NCBI RefSeq assembly: GCF_026735165.1
Contig: NZ_JAPQES010000001.1
Location: forward strand, 1,178,001 to 1,242,000
Source: Clostridium ganghwense
GTDB taxonomy: Bacteria > Bacillota > Clostridia > Clostridiales > Clostridiaceae
Length of the DNA: 64,000 nt
Direction of reading: 5' to 3'
Notes under the pieces: generated by a model
What the model was told of the DNA's origin: nothing
Databases searched by the model: none
What the model saw: only the letters and a program-made list of their open reading frames with translations
Position numbers and translations under genes: made by a program
In this document: positions 18,374 through 27,138 of the stretch, piece by piece
How positions within the stretch are numbered: the stretch's first letter is position 1
Layout of the letters: each line of letters opens with the position of its first letter

Positions 18374-19521
18374 TGAATACTTACGGAAGATTCGATGTTA
18401 GCTTTGAAAAAGGTATAGGAACAAAATTATATGATGAAAACGGAAAAGAATACTTAGACTTTGTTTCAGGAATTGCAGTTAATTGTCTTGGTCATTCAAA
18501 TCCTATTGTAGTTAATGCTATTAAAGAGCAAAGTTCAAAGCTCATGCATATTTCAAACTATTATTGGAATTCAAATAGTATAAAACTTGCACAAAAACTA
18601 TGTGAAAATAGTGACCATGATAAGGCATTCTTCTGTAATAGTGGAACAGAGGCTATCGAGGCTGCTTTAAAGCTTGCACGAAAACACGGAAAAATGAATG
18701 GACAAAATAAACATAAAATTATATATATGAACAACTCCTTTCATGGTAGAACTATGGGAGCACTATCTGTTACAGGACAAAAAAAGTATCAAAAGAATTT
18801 TACTCCTCTGATCGAAGGAGTTGAGAGTGTTCCTTTTAATGATATAGAAGCTATAAAAAAAGCTATGGATGATACTGTTTGTGGAGTAATTTTAGAGCCT
18901 ATACAGGGTGAAGGAGGCATTATATCAGCTGATATAAACTACTTAAAGGAAGTAAAACATCTTTGTGAACAATTTAATGCTATTCTCATTTTTGACGAAG
19001 TACAATGCGGTATTGGAAGATGCGGAAGTCTTTTTGCTTACCAAAAGTTTGGTGTAACACCTGATGTCGTATGTATGGCTAAAGCTTTAGGTTGTGGATT
19101 TCCTATTGGAGCTATCCTTGCAAATACAAAAGCTTCTTCAGCATTTGTACCTGGCGATCATGGTACTACCTTTGGTGGGAATCCATTAGCATGTGCAGTA
19201 TCATATGCTGTTCTTACAGAGCTTATAGATGGTGGAATTATATCCTCTATTAATGAAAAAAGTAATTATTTATTTGATAAACTTAACAAGTTTAAAGAAA
19301 AATATTCGATAATTAATGTAATAAAGGGAATGGGCCTACTAATAGGTGTAAGTATTTCTACTGATACCAAAAAATTTGTTAATGAATGTTTTAATGAAGG
19401 TCTACTGCTTGTAAGTGCTGGCGAAGATGTCATTCGTCTTCTACCACCTTTAAATGTATCATTTAAAGAAATAGATTCAGCACTATCTATTTTTGAAAAA
19501 ATTTTATCAAAATTATGTTAA
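18355..19521 (+). CDS. argD: acetylornithine aminotransferase
   Basis: 388 aa from the ATG at 18355, which keeps the family's start (MNTYGRFDVSFEKG after a few residues) and lies just inside argB. Class III PLP aminotransferase: FCNSGTEAIEAALKLARKHG, ILEPIQGEGGI, IFDEVQCGIGRCGSLFA, MAKALGCGFPIGA with the PLP Lys, and HGTTFGGNPLACAV. It transaminates N-acetylglutamate semialdehyde to N-acetylornithine. Second and last gene of argB-argD; a terminator follows within 60 nt. Ornithine-to-arginine steps are not in this window. Confidence 0.95.
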   Translation: MSKSNIMNTYGRFDVSFEKGIGTKLYDENGKEYLDFVSGIAVNCLGHSNPIVVNAIKEQSSKLMHISNYYWNSNSIKLAQKLCENSDHDKAFFCNSGTEAIEAALKLARKHGKMNGQNKHKIIYMNNSFHGRTMGALSVTGQKKYQKNFTPLIEGVESVPFNDIEAIKKAMDDTVCGVILEPIQGEGGIISADINYLKEVKHLCEQFNAILIFDEVQCGIGRCGSLFAYQKFGVTPDVVCMAKALGCGFPIGAILANTKASSAFVPGDHGTTFGGNPLACAVSYAVLTELIDGGIISSINEKSNYLFDKLNKFKEKYSIINVIKGMGLLIGVSISTDTKKFVNECFNEGLLLVSAGEDVIRLLPPLNVSFKEIDSALSIFEKILSKLC

Positions 19522-19552
19522 TTCCTTTTTATTAAATATTTCCCCTGAAAAG

Positions 19553-19585
19553 GTCCCTAAAATAGTTAGGGGCTTTTTCTTTTTT
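19553..19585 (+). terminator. terminator of argB-argD
   Basis: 8-bp stem GTCCCTAA / TTAGGGGC (one G-T pair), 5-nt loop, then a run of T (TTTTTCTTTTTT). Confidence 0.85.
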
Positions 19586-19711
19586 AATGTCCAAATACTC
19601 TTAAATTTTATATAAAACTTCATATTTATCTTATTTTTCTTTTCAATTATTTACATTTTATCTATTATATTCTATAATATGTATGCATGACAAGATATAG
19701 GGGGTTCTGAA

Positions 19712-20308
19712 ATGAAAATTTCTAAAAAATATTTTAATGTTTTATCTTTATTAATTATTTTTACATTATCATTGTCTTTTATAAGCTGTGGTTCTAGTGC
19801 AGTACCAGATGATAGTGTAAAAGCGTTCTTTGGTTCTCTTCAAAAGCAAGATTTTAAAACTGCATCAACATATGTTAAAGATGCGAATAATTCAATTAAC
19901 TTTGATAATCCTCAGCAAAAAGAAATAGTGAATAAAATTGTTTCTAAATTACAATATGAAATTATTTCATCAACTACTGATGGAGATACTGCTAAAGTCA
20001 AGACTAAAATTACTTCTCCTGATTTAGTTAAAGTAACAGGAAAGATGGTTTCTGATTTGTTACCAACTTTATTTGCTCAAGCACTTAATGGAGAAAAAAC
20101 AGATCAAGCAAAAACTGATAAAATGGTAACTGATTATTTTATAAAAAATATTGATGATCCTAAAGTTGAAATGATTTCAAATGAAGTAGAAATTAATCTT
20201 GTAAAAAATAAAAATACTTGGTTACTAGTTGGAGATGATGATCTTATAAATGCTATTACAGGTAATTTAACAAAAGCTTTTGCTGATTTAAGCACTAGTG
20301 CACAATAA
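19712..20308 (+). CDS. DUF4878/DUF5105-like lipoprotein
   Basis: 198 aa. Lipobox SFISCG at about residue 27 after a lysine-rich n-region. The mature domain begins PDDSVKAFFGSLQKQDFKTAST, typical of the NTF2-like fold of DUF4878/DUF5105 lipoproteins, and ends with a TWLLVGDDDLINAI strand-helix pair. Exported and lipid-anchored; biochemical role unknown. AGGGGG precedes the ATG; its own terminator follows, so a single-gene unit. Confidence 0.75.
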   Translation: MKISKKYFNVLSLLIIFTLSLSFISCGSSAVPDDSVKAFFGSLQKQDFKTASTYVKDANNSINFDNPQQKEIVNKIVSKLQYEIISSTTDGDTAKVKTKITSPDLVKVTGKMVSDLLPTLFAQALNGEKTDQAKTDKMVTDYFIKNIDDPKVEMISNEVEINLVKNKNTWLLVGDDDLINAITGNLTKAFADLSTSAQ

Positions 20309-20340
20309 TGTATTATATCCATTAAAATTCAACGTAACTA

Positions 20341-20372
20341 AAAGCCTTATACAAGATATGAGGCTTTTTTAT
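20341..20372 (+). terminator. terminator of the lipoprotein gene
   Basis: 10-bp stem AAAGCCTTAT / ATGAGGCTTT with one G-T pair, 7-nt loop, then T6. Confidence 0.8.
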
Positions 20373-20440
20373 TTTAAAATCTTTTTTAGTGATATAATCT
20401 ATATTAAACTAATACTTATTACTAGATAGGAGGAATTTTT

Positions 20441-20959
20441 ATGAATAGTCAAATAAGAAATCTTGTTAGAAGTTCATTATTATTAGCCATAGCAGTAATT
20501 TTTCAAATGACTCTTAAACATACTGTAGTAGTTGGTCCGGTAGTAAATGCAGTTTTACTTCTTACAACCTTTATTTGTGGAACTGTATGGGGAATATATG
20601 TAGGACTTTTAACCCCTCTTTTGGCTTTTGCCACAGGTACTCTAAATGCTGCACTTGGCCCTTTTGTACCTTTTATAATGATTGGTAATGCTATATTGGT
20701 TTTCTTTTTTGGAATATTTAAGGGCAAGGAAAAGTTTGGTAAATATTTAGGACTTGTTATAGGTTCTTTACTTAAATACCTGTTCTTATACGTATCAGCT
20801 ACTAAATTAGTCTCTTTATTTAAATTAGGAATACCAGCAAAGTTAGTAAAGCAACTAGCCATAATAATGGGGATACCTCAATTTTATCATGCTCTTATCG
20901 GAGGAGCTTTTGCTATATTAATTATTGAGCTTTTAAAGAAAAGAAAACAAATAGAATAA
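20441..20959 (+). CDS. ECF transporter S component-like membrane protein
   Basis: 172 aa, five to six hydrophobic helices, fitting the size and hydropathy of substrate-specific (S) subunits of energy-coupling-factor vitamin transporters. The N-terminal helix has AIAVIFQMTLKHTVVVGPVVN and a GIYVGLLTPLLAFATGTLNAAL segment like those in ECF S proteins. S subunits bind a vitamin or its precursor and share a common EcfAAT module, which would be encoded elsewhere. No riboswitch is visible in the 70 nt upstream, so the ligand cannot be guessed. AGGAGG lies 7 nt before the ATG. Confidence 0.7.
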   Translation: MNSQIRNLVRSSLLLAIAVIFQMTLKHTVVVGPVVNAVLLLTTFICGTVWGIYVGLLTPLLAFATGTLNAALGPFVPFIMIGNAILVFFFGIFKGKEKFGKYLGLVIGSLLKYLFLYVSATKLVSLFKLGIPAKLVKQLAIIMGIPQFYHALIGGAFAILIIELLKKRKQIE

Positions 20960-20985
20960 AAGTGCATTTCACTTTTATTCTATTT
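20954..20985. terminator. bidirectional terminator overlapping the S-component stop codon
   Basis: 11-bp perfect stem GAATAAAAGTG / CACTTTTATTC with 5-nt loop; its left arm contains the TAA stop at 20957. Confidence 0.6.
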
Positions 20986-21022
20986 ATGTAATTTTATTAT
21001 ATTTATGTACTTTTATTCTATT
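20966..21022 (-). repeat. 19-bp tandem repeat, about 2.7 copies
   Basis: Read on the minus strand after the AIM24-like stop: AAATAGAATAAAAGTACAT, then AAATATAATAAAATTACAT, then AAATAGAATAAAAGTGAAAT. The units differ at one to three positions; the first contains the stop codon and the last becomes one arm of the terminator hairpin. Confidence 0.75.
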
Positions 21023-21701
21023 TAGATGGTATGTATTGTCTTACCCAGTGTCCAAACCCTTCTGGGTTTCTTGTTTGGATATATACTCTACCTGGTCCTC
21101 TAAATCTACATACAAGAGCTTCTCCTGAAGTAATAGAAGATACCCATCCCTTTGAAGCTTTCTCTATATTAAACTCCATATTTTCTGGCCAAGCAACAAG
21201 GTGTTGATTGTCTATAACCATTTCTTGTCCTGCACCAATATCTAATGGATGAATTGATCCATAAGAACTTACAAATAAAGTTCCTTTACCACCTACTTTA
21301 AGTACAAAAAATCCTTCTCCTGAAAAAAGTCCTTTTGCAAGATTTTGCATTTTTGTTGAAATTTCAATACTATCTGATCCAGCAAAGAATCCATCTTTTT
21401 GTACTACATAATTTGTGAATCCATCCAACTCTAAAGGTATTATATCTCCAATAGATGCAGGTGAAAGTAATACTTCTCCACTTCCTCTATTAGCTTTAAG
21501 AGTTTGAAAGAAAAATTTTTCACCTGCTAACATTCTTCCAAGTCCTCCAAATAAGCCACCTTCTAGTTTTCCATCTACATCAATGGTAGAACTCATTGCA
21601 ACCATAGCTCCTGATTCTGCTTTAATGGATTCTCCATGGTCAAGCCATACCTTTAACATTGTATTTGCACCTCTATATAGCAATTCGTGTTTTACTGCCA
21701 T
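21018..21701 (-). CDS. AIM24 / TIGR00266-family protein
   Basis: 227 aa from the ATG at 21701 (AAAGGGGG about 6 nt before it; the ATG at 21707 abuts that site). The AIM24 beta-rich fold is recognisable: MLKVWLDHGESIKAESGAMVAMSS, GGLFGGLGRMLAGEKFFFQTL, GEVLLSPASIGDIIPLEL, and VSSITSGEALVCRFRGPGRVYIQTRN near the C-terminus. Bacterial members are cytoplasmic, often membrane-associated proteins of uncertain function. It converges on the ECF S gene and stands alone. Confidence 0.9.
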   Translation of the reverse strand: MAVKHELLYRGANTMLKVWLDHGESIKAESGAMVAMSSTIDVDGKLEGGLFGGLGRMLAGEKFFFQTLKANRGSGEVLLSPASIGDIIPLELDGFTNYVVQKDGFFAGSDSIEISTKMQNLAKGLFSGEGFFVLKVGGKGTLFVSSYGSIHPLDIGAGQEMVIDNQHLVAWPENMEFNIEKASKGWVSSITSGEALVCRFRGPGRVYIQTRNPEGFGHWVRQYIPSK

Positions 21702-21932
21702 ATCCATCCCCCTTTTTCATTTGTTACTTGATATTAATATTTCGACATTTTTTTCTTTTTTCCTCTTAAAATTATCCATTAATTAATAAATTTTTACAAT
21801 TTCCTAACCAGAAAATTTTATTTTTACTATTGTTATTAAATATTTAACATTTATAATCCTAATTTTATATTTATTCTTCTCTAAATTAAAAATATAATAT
21901 ATAGGTAAGCATATTATTCGGAGGTGAATGTT

Positions 21933-22589
21933 TTGTGTATTTTAGAATTTGAAAAAGTTTATTTTAATGATGGAAAAAAGAACATACTTAAAGATATAAA
22001 TTTAAAAATTGAAAATAGAGATTTCATTTCAATAGTAGGACCTTCTGGTGGTGGTAAAAGTACATTACTAAAGTTAATAAGCCACCTTATCAGCCCAACT
22101 GAAGGTTCTATTCATTATAAAGGTAACAATATTTTGGAATATGCTCCAACAGAGTTAAGACAGCACTGCGCTTACTGCTATCAAAATCCTCATCTATTTG
22201 GAAATACTGTATTAGAAAATCTTTCTTTTCCTTATGAAATAAGAGGAAAAGAAGTTGATTTTGAAAAAATTTATGAACTACTAGCTCTTTTCAAAATGGA
22301 TAAAAACTATATTAATAAAAATGTAGATAAGCTATCTGGAGGGGAAAAGCAAAGACTAGCCCTTATTAGAACACTTACCTTCAATCCTGAAATATTACTT
22401 CTTGATGAAATTACTTCTGCTCTTGATGTAGATAACACTATTATTGTTGAAAATATAATAAAAGAATTAAATAAAAAAGGAGTTACTGTTCTTTGGATAA
22501 CACATAATCTTGAACAAAGCAAAAAATTTGCAAATAAACTCTTAACCATTGAAGAAGGTAAAATTAAATCCCTGGAGGTGTTAAAATGA
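21933..22589 (+). CDS. fetA: ABC transporter ATP-binding protein, FetA/YbbL-like
   Basis: 218 aa from a TTG at 21933: the GTG at 21924 lies inside the GGAGGTG ribosome site, which is 6 nt before the TTG. Walker A GPSGGGKST at about 36, Q-loop YCYQNPHLFG, signature LSGGEKQR, Walker B ILLLDEITSALD, H-loop WITHN. Its size, sequence type and pairing with the next gene match FetAB, an exporter linked to iron homeostasis and peroxide resistance in E. coli. Overlaps the permease gene by 4 nt (ATGA). Confidence 0.85.
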   Translation: MCILEFEKVYFNDGKKNILKDINLKIENRDFISIVGPSGGGKSTLLKLISHLISPTEGSIHYKGNNILEYAPTELRQHCAYCYQNPHLFGNTVLENLSFPYEIRGKEVDFEKIYELLALFKMDKNYINKNVDKLSGGEKQRLALIRTLTFNPEILLLDEITSALDVDNTIIVENIIKELNKKGVTVLWITHNLEQSKKFANKLLTIEEGKIKSLEVLK

Positions 22590-23344
22590 ATAGTGCATCA
22601 ATAAATATTTCTTCTTTAATAATTGCCTCATCCCTAGTTTTAATATCCCTAGGTTTTTCATATTCTCAAAAGTTGAAATTAGAAAAAGAAATTATTATTG
22701 GAGTTATTCGTGCTATAATTCAATTAGTTATTGTTGGTTACATATTAAATTTTATATTTGGAATGGAAAATCCTATTTTTACTACAATATTAGTTTTATT
22801 TATGATTTTTAATGCGGCTTTAAACGCAAAAAAACATGGTGAAAATATTAAAAACAGCTTGATAATTTCTTTTATTTCTATAGCTTTAGGTTCTATAGTA
22901 ACTCTAGCTGTTCTAATTTTTGCAGGAGCTATTGCATATAAACCTTATGAGGTGATTCCTGTTAGTGGAATGATTATAGGAAATGCTATGAAAGCAATAG
23001 GATTATGCTATAAACAGCTTATCACTAATTTTAAGCATCGAAGAAACGAAGTTGAAGTAAAGCTTGCCCTAGGTGCAGATATTCTTACTTCTTCAAAAGA
23101 AATAATTAAAGATAGTATAAAGACTGGAATGATGCCTACAATAGATTCCATGAAAACTTTAGGCATAGTTTCACTTCCTGGTATGATGACGGGTCTTATA
23201 CTTGCAGGAACCTCTCCTTTGCAAGCAATAAAATATCAAATAATGGTAACTTTTATGCTCCTGTCAACTACAGCAATAGCAACATTTATAGCCTGTTATA
23301 TGGCATATAAAAGCTTTTTTAATAATAGAAAACAACTTGTATAA
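22586..23344 (+). CDS. fetB: ABC exporter permease, FetB/YbbM-like (UPF0014)
   Basis: 252 aa, seven or so helices. UPF0014 markers: LEKEIIIGVIRAIIQLVIVGYILNFIF split over the first helices, VIPVSGMIIGNAMKA, KLALGADILTSSKEIIKDSIKTGMMPTIDSMKTLGIVSLPGMMTG in the long C-terminal loop, with the characteristic ALGA and LPGMMTG patterns. Membrane partner of the ATPase just upstream; GGAGGTG lies inside the end of that gene, so translation is coupled. Substrate proposed for the family is iron; not proven here. Confidence 0.88.
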   Translation: MNSASINISSLIIASSLVLISLGFSYSQKLKLEKEIIIGVIRAIIQLVIVGYILNFIFGMENPIFTTILVLFMIFNAALNAKKHGENIKNSLIISFISIALGSIVTLAVLIFAGAIAYKPYEVIPVSGMIIGNAMKAIGLCYKQLITNFKHRRNEVEVKLALGADILTSSKEIIKDSIKTGMMPTIDSMKTLGIVSLPGMMTGLILAGTSPLQAIKYQIMVTFMLLSTTAIATFIACYMAYKSFFNNRKQLV

Positions 23345-23382
23345 ATCTCTATTTTAATATAGAATATACAAAGGTGGTATAT

Positions 23383-24393
23383 ATGTTAAAAAAAGAAAAC
23401 TCTAATGGGAAATTTCCCAAAAAGATATTTATAATATTTGAAATAATTTTTTCACTTGTTACTGGTCCTTTTTTACTTTATTATGGTCCATTTGAAAATG
23501 TAAAAGCTACTGTAGTAGGCTCTGCTATGACAACTTCAACCCATCAATGGATTGCTACGATGTTTTTGTCAAAAGAGCATATAAATGAGATACTAAGCAA
23601 TAATACCGTTAACACCATAATTCAAACGGACATAAATAAATTAAATGAGGAAATAAGTAACGAGATAAATAATAATCTTAAAGATACAAATGAAATTGAG
23701 AGATACTATGTTAATGGAGATAAATTCACTGGTCACCTTATTGTAATTAAAAATCCTAAAAAAGTTAAGGTAGGCTATAGTGATAAATTAGGTAAAAGTG
23801 GAGAAACTACTAGTGAAATTGCTAAACGTTTTAATGCTGTTTCCGCAATAAATGCTGGTGGCTTTATCGCAGATTCTTCTGATACTGAGAACACCTCTGA
23901 TTCTAGTGGTAGACCTGCAGGGGTAATAATTTCTAATGGACAGGTAGTTTACAACAGCTTAAAAGAAGATCAAAAAAGTTGTATCGCTGGTATTACTAAA
24001 TATGGAACCTTAGTGGTTGGAAATCATAGTGTAGAAGAATTAAAAAAACTTAATGTTACTGAAGCAGTATCCTTTGGCCCATGTCTAATAGTAAATGGTG
24101 AAAAAACCATAACCTCGGGAGATGGCGGCTGGGGAACAGCTCCTAGAACTGCCATAGGTCAAAGAAGAGATGGAAGTATTCTCTTTTTAGTAATCGATGG
24201 TAAATATATCGGAAGACTTGCAGTAACTTTAAGAGAACTACAAGATGTATTATATGAATATGGAGCATATAATGCTATAAACTTAGATGGTGGTTCATCA
24301 TCTACAATGTATTATAAGGAAAAAGTAATCAGTAATCCTTATAAATCTACAGGTGAAAGAAAAATACCGTCAATTTTTTATGTAGAACCTTAA
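23383..24393 (+). CDS. membrane-anchored phosphodiester glycosidase (NAGPA-domain) protein
   Basis: 336 aa from the ATG at 23383 (AAGGTGG 6 nt upstream). Short basic N-terminus, one membrane anchor at about residues 13-35, a charged Asn-rich stretch, then a DUF2233/NAGPA domain from about 130: SAINAGGFIADSS, RPAGVIISNGQVV, AVSFGPCLIVNGEK, TAPRTAIGQRRDGSILFLVIDG, NAINLDGGSSSTMYYK. The domain is that of the mannose-6-phosphate uncovering enzyme; bacterial copies are found at the cell surface and probably act on phosphodiester-linked sugars of wall polymers. Follows fetB by 38 nt. Confidence 0.85.
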   Translation: MLKKENSNGKFPKKIFIIFEIIFSLVTGPFLLYYGPFENVKATVVGSAMTTSTHQWIATMFLSKEHINEILSNNTVNTIIQTDINKLNEEISNEINNNLKDTNEIERYYVNGDKFTGHLIVIKNPKKVKVGYSDKLGKSGETTSEIAKRFNAVSAINAGGFIADSSDTENTSDSSGRPAGVIISNGQVVYNSLKEDQKSCIAGITKYGTLVVGNHSVEELKKLNVTEAVSFGPCLIVNGEKTITSGDGGWGTAPRTAIGQRRDGSILFLVIDGKYIGRLAVTLRELQDVLYEYGAYNAINLDGGSSSTMYYKEKVISNPYKSTGERKIPSIFYVEP

Positions 24394-24416
24394 TGAAAGA
24401 AATATAAAGCAAACAA

Positions 24417-24457
24417 AGGAAGAATACCATTTAATTTTGTATTCTTCCTCTTTTTTA
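24417..24457 (+). terminator. terminator after the NAGPA-domain gene
   Basis: 11-bp stem AGGAAGAATAC / GTATTCTTCCT, 11-nt loop, followed by CTCTTTTTTAT. Confidence 0.85.
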
Positions 24458-24533
24458 TAAATTAAGCAACTTACTTTAATTAAAAACTTAATAATTGATT
24501 AAAATATACTTATATATAAAAGAGGTTATTAAA

Positions 24534-25148
24534 ATGAAAATAAACTATCAAAAAATATTAGATAAAAAATTAGAAGAAATACTAAATTCAAAAGAAACCC
24601 CTTCCCTTCTTTTACACAGCTGTTGTGCACCATGCAGTAGTTATGTTTTAGAGTATCTTTCACAATTCTTTGATATTACGATATTTTATTATAATCCTAA
24701 TATTCATCCTGAATCTGAATACAGAAAAAGAGTGGAAGAACAAAAAGAATTCATAGAAAGCTTTCCATCTAAAAGAAATATTAATTTTATTGAAGGAAAG
24801 TATTTACCTCAAAAGTTCTTTGATATAGCAAAAGGCTTAGAAGAAGAAAAAGAAGGAGGAATTCGCTGCTTTAAATGTTATGAACTAAGATTAAGAGAAG
24901 CAGCGAAAAAAGCTAAAGAATTGAATTTTGATTACTTTACAACTGTATTATCTATAAGTCCACATAAGAATGCAGAAAAACTTAATGAAATAGGCGAAAA
25001 ATTAACACAGGAATTTGATGTAAAATTTCTTAATTCAGATTTTAAAAAGAAAAATGGATATAAACGTTCCATTGAATTGAGTAAAGAATATAATTTATAT
25101 AGACAGGATTATTGTGGATGTGTTTATTCTAAAGATAAAGAACAATAA
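24534..25148 (+). CDS. queH: epoxyqueuosine reductase, QueH type
   Basis: 204 aa from the ATG at 24534 (AGAGG upstream; earlier in-frame ATG at 24495 would add a non-conserved tail). QueH Cys motifs: LLHSCCAPCSSYVLE at about 28, IRCFKCYELRLREAAK at about 105 and YCGCVYSK at the C-terminus, which hold an Fe-S/metal centre. It reduces epoxyqueuosine to queuosine in the wobble position of GUN tRNAs, replacing QueG in many anaerobes and Firmicutes. Transcribed ahead of a DUF2500 and a rhomboid-like gene. Confidence 0.93.
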   Translation: MKINYQKILDKKLEEILNSKETPSLLLHSCCAPCSSYVLEYLSQFFDITIFYYNPNIHPESEYRKRVEEQKEFIESFPSKRNINFIEGKYLPQKFFDIAKGLEEEKEGGIRCFKCYELRLREAAKKAKELNFDYFTTVLSISPHKNAEKLNEIGEKLTQEFDVKFLNSDFKKKNGYKRSIELSKEYNLYRQDYCGCVYSKDKEQ

Positions 25149-25177
25149 AATATAATATTTTAAGGGGGATTTATTAT

Positions 25178-25567
25178 ATGATGGGACCAGGTTTTGATGG
25201 AGGTTTTTTTGGAGGAATGCCGCCTTTTTTCATGCTTTTCTTTTTATTTGTATTGGGATTTATTGTATTTGGAATTGTAAGTTCGGCTAAGAATTATCAT
25301 AAAAATGCTACTTCTCCAATATTAACTCAACATGCAAAAGTAGTTACTAAACGTACTAAAGTAAGCCATCATCATCATTCTACTTCTAACGATAATATAC
25401 ATCATAGTAGTCATACTCATTATTATGCTACCTTTGAAACTGATGCTGGTCAAAGAATAGAATTGATTATGAGCGGTAGAGAATATGGTATGTTAGCAGA
25501 AGGAGATATAGGTGACCTTACTTACCAAGGTGACTGGTTTAAGCAATTCAAAAGAGAAATTATTTAA
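25178..25567 (+). CDS. DUF2500 membrane protein
   Basis: 129 aa. Gly/Phe-rich N-terminus, one membrane helix (residues 17-37), then a soluble domain with a His-rich stretch (SHHHHSTSNDNIHHSSHTHYY) followed by FETDAGQRIELIMSGREYGMLAEGDIGDLTYQG, the DUF2500 core. The His cluster could bind a metal. Function unknown. AAGGGGGA lies upstream. Same strand and close to queH (29 nt) and the rhomboid-like gene (61 nt), so possibly one transcript. Confidence 0.85.
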   Translation: MMGPGFDGGFFGGMPPFFMLFFLFVLGFIVFGIVSSAKNYHKNATSPILTQHAKVVTKRTKVSHHHHSTSNDNIHHSSHTHYYATFETDAGQRIELIMSGREYGMLAEGDIGDLTYQGDWFKQFKREII

Positions 25568-25628
25568 ATTTATGAACTTAGCATTATTTTATAGTTTATA
25601 AAACTTACTTTACAAAAGGAGTGTTTCT

Positions 25629-26423
25629 ATGCATTGGTTTGATAAACTTGAGCAAAAATATGGTCATTTGGCCATAAAAAATCTTATGACTTACATTGTA
25701 GGGTTAAATGGACTTGTATTTATTTTAACTTATATTGATCCAACATATATAAGTAAATTAATGCTAGATCCTAACCTAGTTATGGAAGGACAAATTTGGA
25801 GATTAATTACTTATATATTTATTCCTCCAGCTTTTTCTCCATTTTGGATTCTTTTTGCTCTTTATTTTTATTATATAATAGGTACAGGATTAGAACACGA
25901 GTGGGGAAGCTTCCGATTTAATCTTTATTACCTTTTGGGTATGCTAGGAACAACTATAGTTTCCTTTGCATTAGAATCTTCTCTTACAGGTTTTTATTTA
26001 AATTTATCTTTATTTTTGGCCTTTGCACGTATATATCCTGATTATGAAATATTGCTCTTTTTCATATTACCAGTAAAGGTTAAATATTTAGCCTTACTCA
26101 ACTGGATTTTTATAGGTTTTACAGTAATATTTCAACCATTGCCAAATAAGCTTGCTGCAGTTATTTCTATTATTAATTACTTTATATTCTTTGGAAAAGA
26201 TATAATTACTCGTACAAAAACTAACAGACAGGCTTACTATAATAGAAAGAAATTTAATGCAAATATACCTAAGGAATCAACCTTCCACAAATGTACTGTC
26301 TGTGGAATAACTGAAAAAGACGATCCTGATATGGAATTCAGATATTGTTCAAAATGTAATGGACATTATGAATACTGCATGAAACACTTGCACAATCATG
26401 AACATGTAAAAAAAGAAAATTAA
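25629..26423 (+). CDS. rhomboid-family membrane protein lacking catalytic residues, with C-terminal zinc-ribbon
   Basis: 264 aa. Six-helix rhomboid core (residues 15-195): GQIWRLITYIFIPP, YYIIGTGLEHEWGSFRFNLYYLLGML and LPVKVKYLALLNW are standard rhomboid segments. The GxSG serine motif is missing (GFYLNLSLFLAFA in its place) and the last helix has IINY where the catalytic His should be, so it is probably a pseudoprotease. The tail has CTVCG and CSKCNGHYEYC plus several His (residues 224-260), a zinc-ribbon-like cytosolic domain. Inactive rhomboids usually bind or escort membrane proteins. AAAGGAG precedes the start. Confidence 0.85.
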   Translation: MHWFDKLEQKYGHLAIKNLMTYIVGLNGLVFILTYIDPTYISKLMLDPNLVMEGQIWRLITYIFIPPAFSPFWILFALYFYYIIGTGLEHEWGSFRFNLYYLLGMLGTTIVSFALESSLTGFYLNLSLFLAFARIYPDYEILLFFILPVKVKYLALLNWIFIGFTVIFQPLPNKLAAVISIINYFIFFGKDIITRTKTNRQAYYNRKKFNANIPKESTFHKCTVCGITEKDDPDMEFRYCSKCNGHYEYCMKHLHNHEHVKKEN

Positions 26424-26446
26424 ATAAGACTTTTTATGACTATAAA

Positions 26447-26510
26447 AAAACTTAGCTTATATATAAAACTACTAGTGTAGTAATTTATTATATAAGCTAA
26501 GTTTTATTTT
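26447..26510. terminator. bidirectional terminator between rhomboid-like gene and pdxT
   Basis: 15-bp perfect stem AAAACTTAGCTTATA / TATAAGCTAAGTTTT enclosing a second small hairpin (ACTAC / GTAGT); T-rich on both sides. Confidence 0.8.
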
Positions 26511-26564
26511 AATCACTTATTTAGTGAAAACCAGAACCATATTATTAATTAATATCAATATACT

Positions 26565-27137
26565 TTAATTAAAGAAATTATTAACGAAATATCTATGAAC
26601 CGCACTATCATCCGTTAACTCTGGGTGGAAAGAAGTTACTAACATGTTGTTTTGTTTTGCAGCAACTATTTTTCCATCAATCTCTTTTAGAATTTCTACT
26701 CCATTTCCCACTTTTTCTATATATGGAGCTCTAATAAAAACTAAAGGTATCGGATTTTCAGAAATTTCAGGCACATTTTCTTCAATTACAAAACTATCTA
26801 ACTGACTGCCATAAGCATTTCTTTTTACATTTATATCCATTACTTTAAGGTGTGCTTCTTCCTTCTCTCCAATATTTTTGGCTAAAAGAATCATTCCTGC
26901 ACATGTTCCCCACACTGGTAGACCATTGTTGATTTTATTTACTAAAGTTTCTTTGATTTGAAAATCATCAAGCAGTTTTCCCATTGCCGTACTTTCGCCA
27001 CCAGGTAAAATAATTCCATCAAGATTATTGAGTTGTTCGGGTTTTCTTATCTCAATACCTTCGTGACCTAGTGATTTGATTATCTCTATATGCTCATTAA
27101 ATGCACCTTGAAGTGCCAAAACACCTATCTTTTTCAT
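26565..27137 (-). CDS. pdxT: pyridoxal 5'-phosphate synthase glutaminase subunit
   Basis: 190 aa. Class I amidotransferase: LQGAFNEH at the start, LPGGESTAMGKL at about 45, nucleophile Cys in GTCAGMILLA at about 79, and the His-Glu pair in SFHPELTDD near 170. It frees ammonia from glutamine and channels it to PdxS. The start codon is 1 nt after the pdxS stop, with GAGGG inside the end of pdxS. Confidence 0.97.
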   Translation of the reverse strand: MKKIGVLALQGAFNEHIEIIKSLGHEGIEIRKPEQLNNLDGIILPGGESTAMGKLLDDFQIKETLVNKINNGLPVWGTCAGMILLAKNIGEKEEAHLKVMDINVKRNAYGSQLDSFVIEENVPEISENPIPLVFIRAPYIEKVGNGVEILKEIDGKIVAAKQNNMLVTSFHPELTDDSAVHRYFVNNFFN

Positions 27138-27138
27138 T

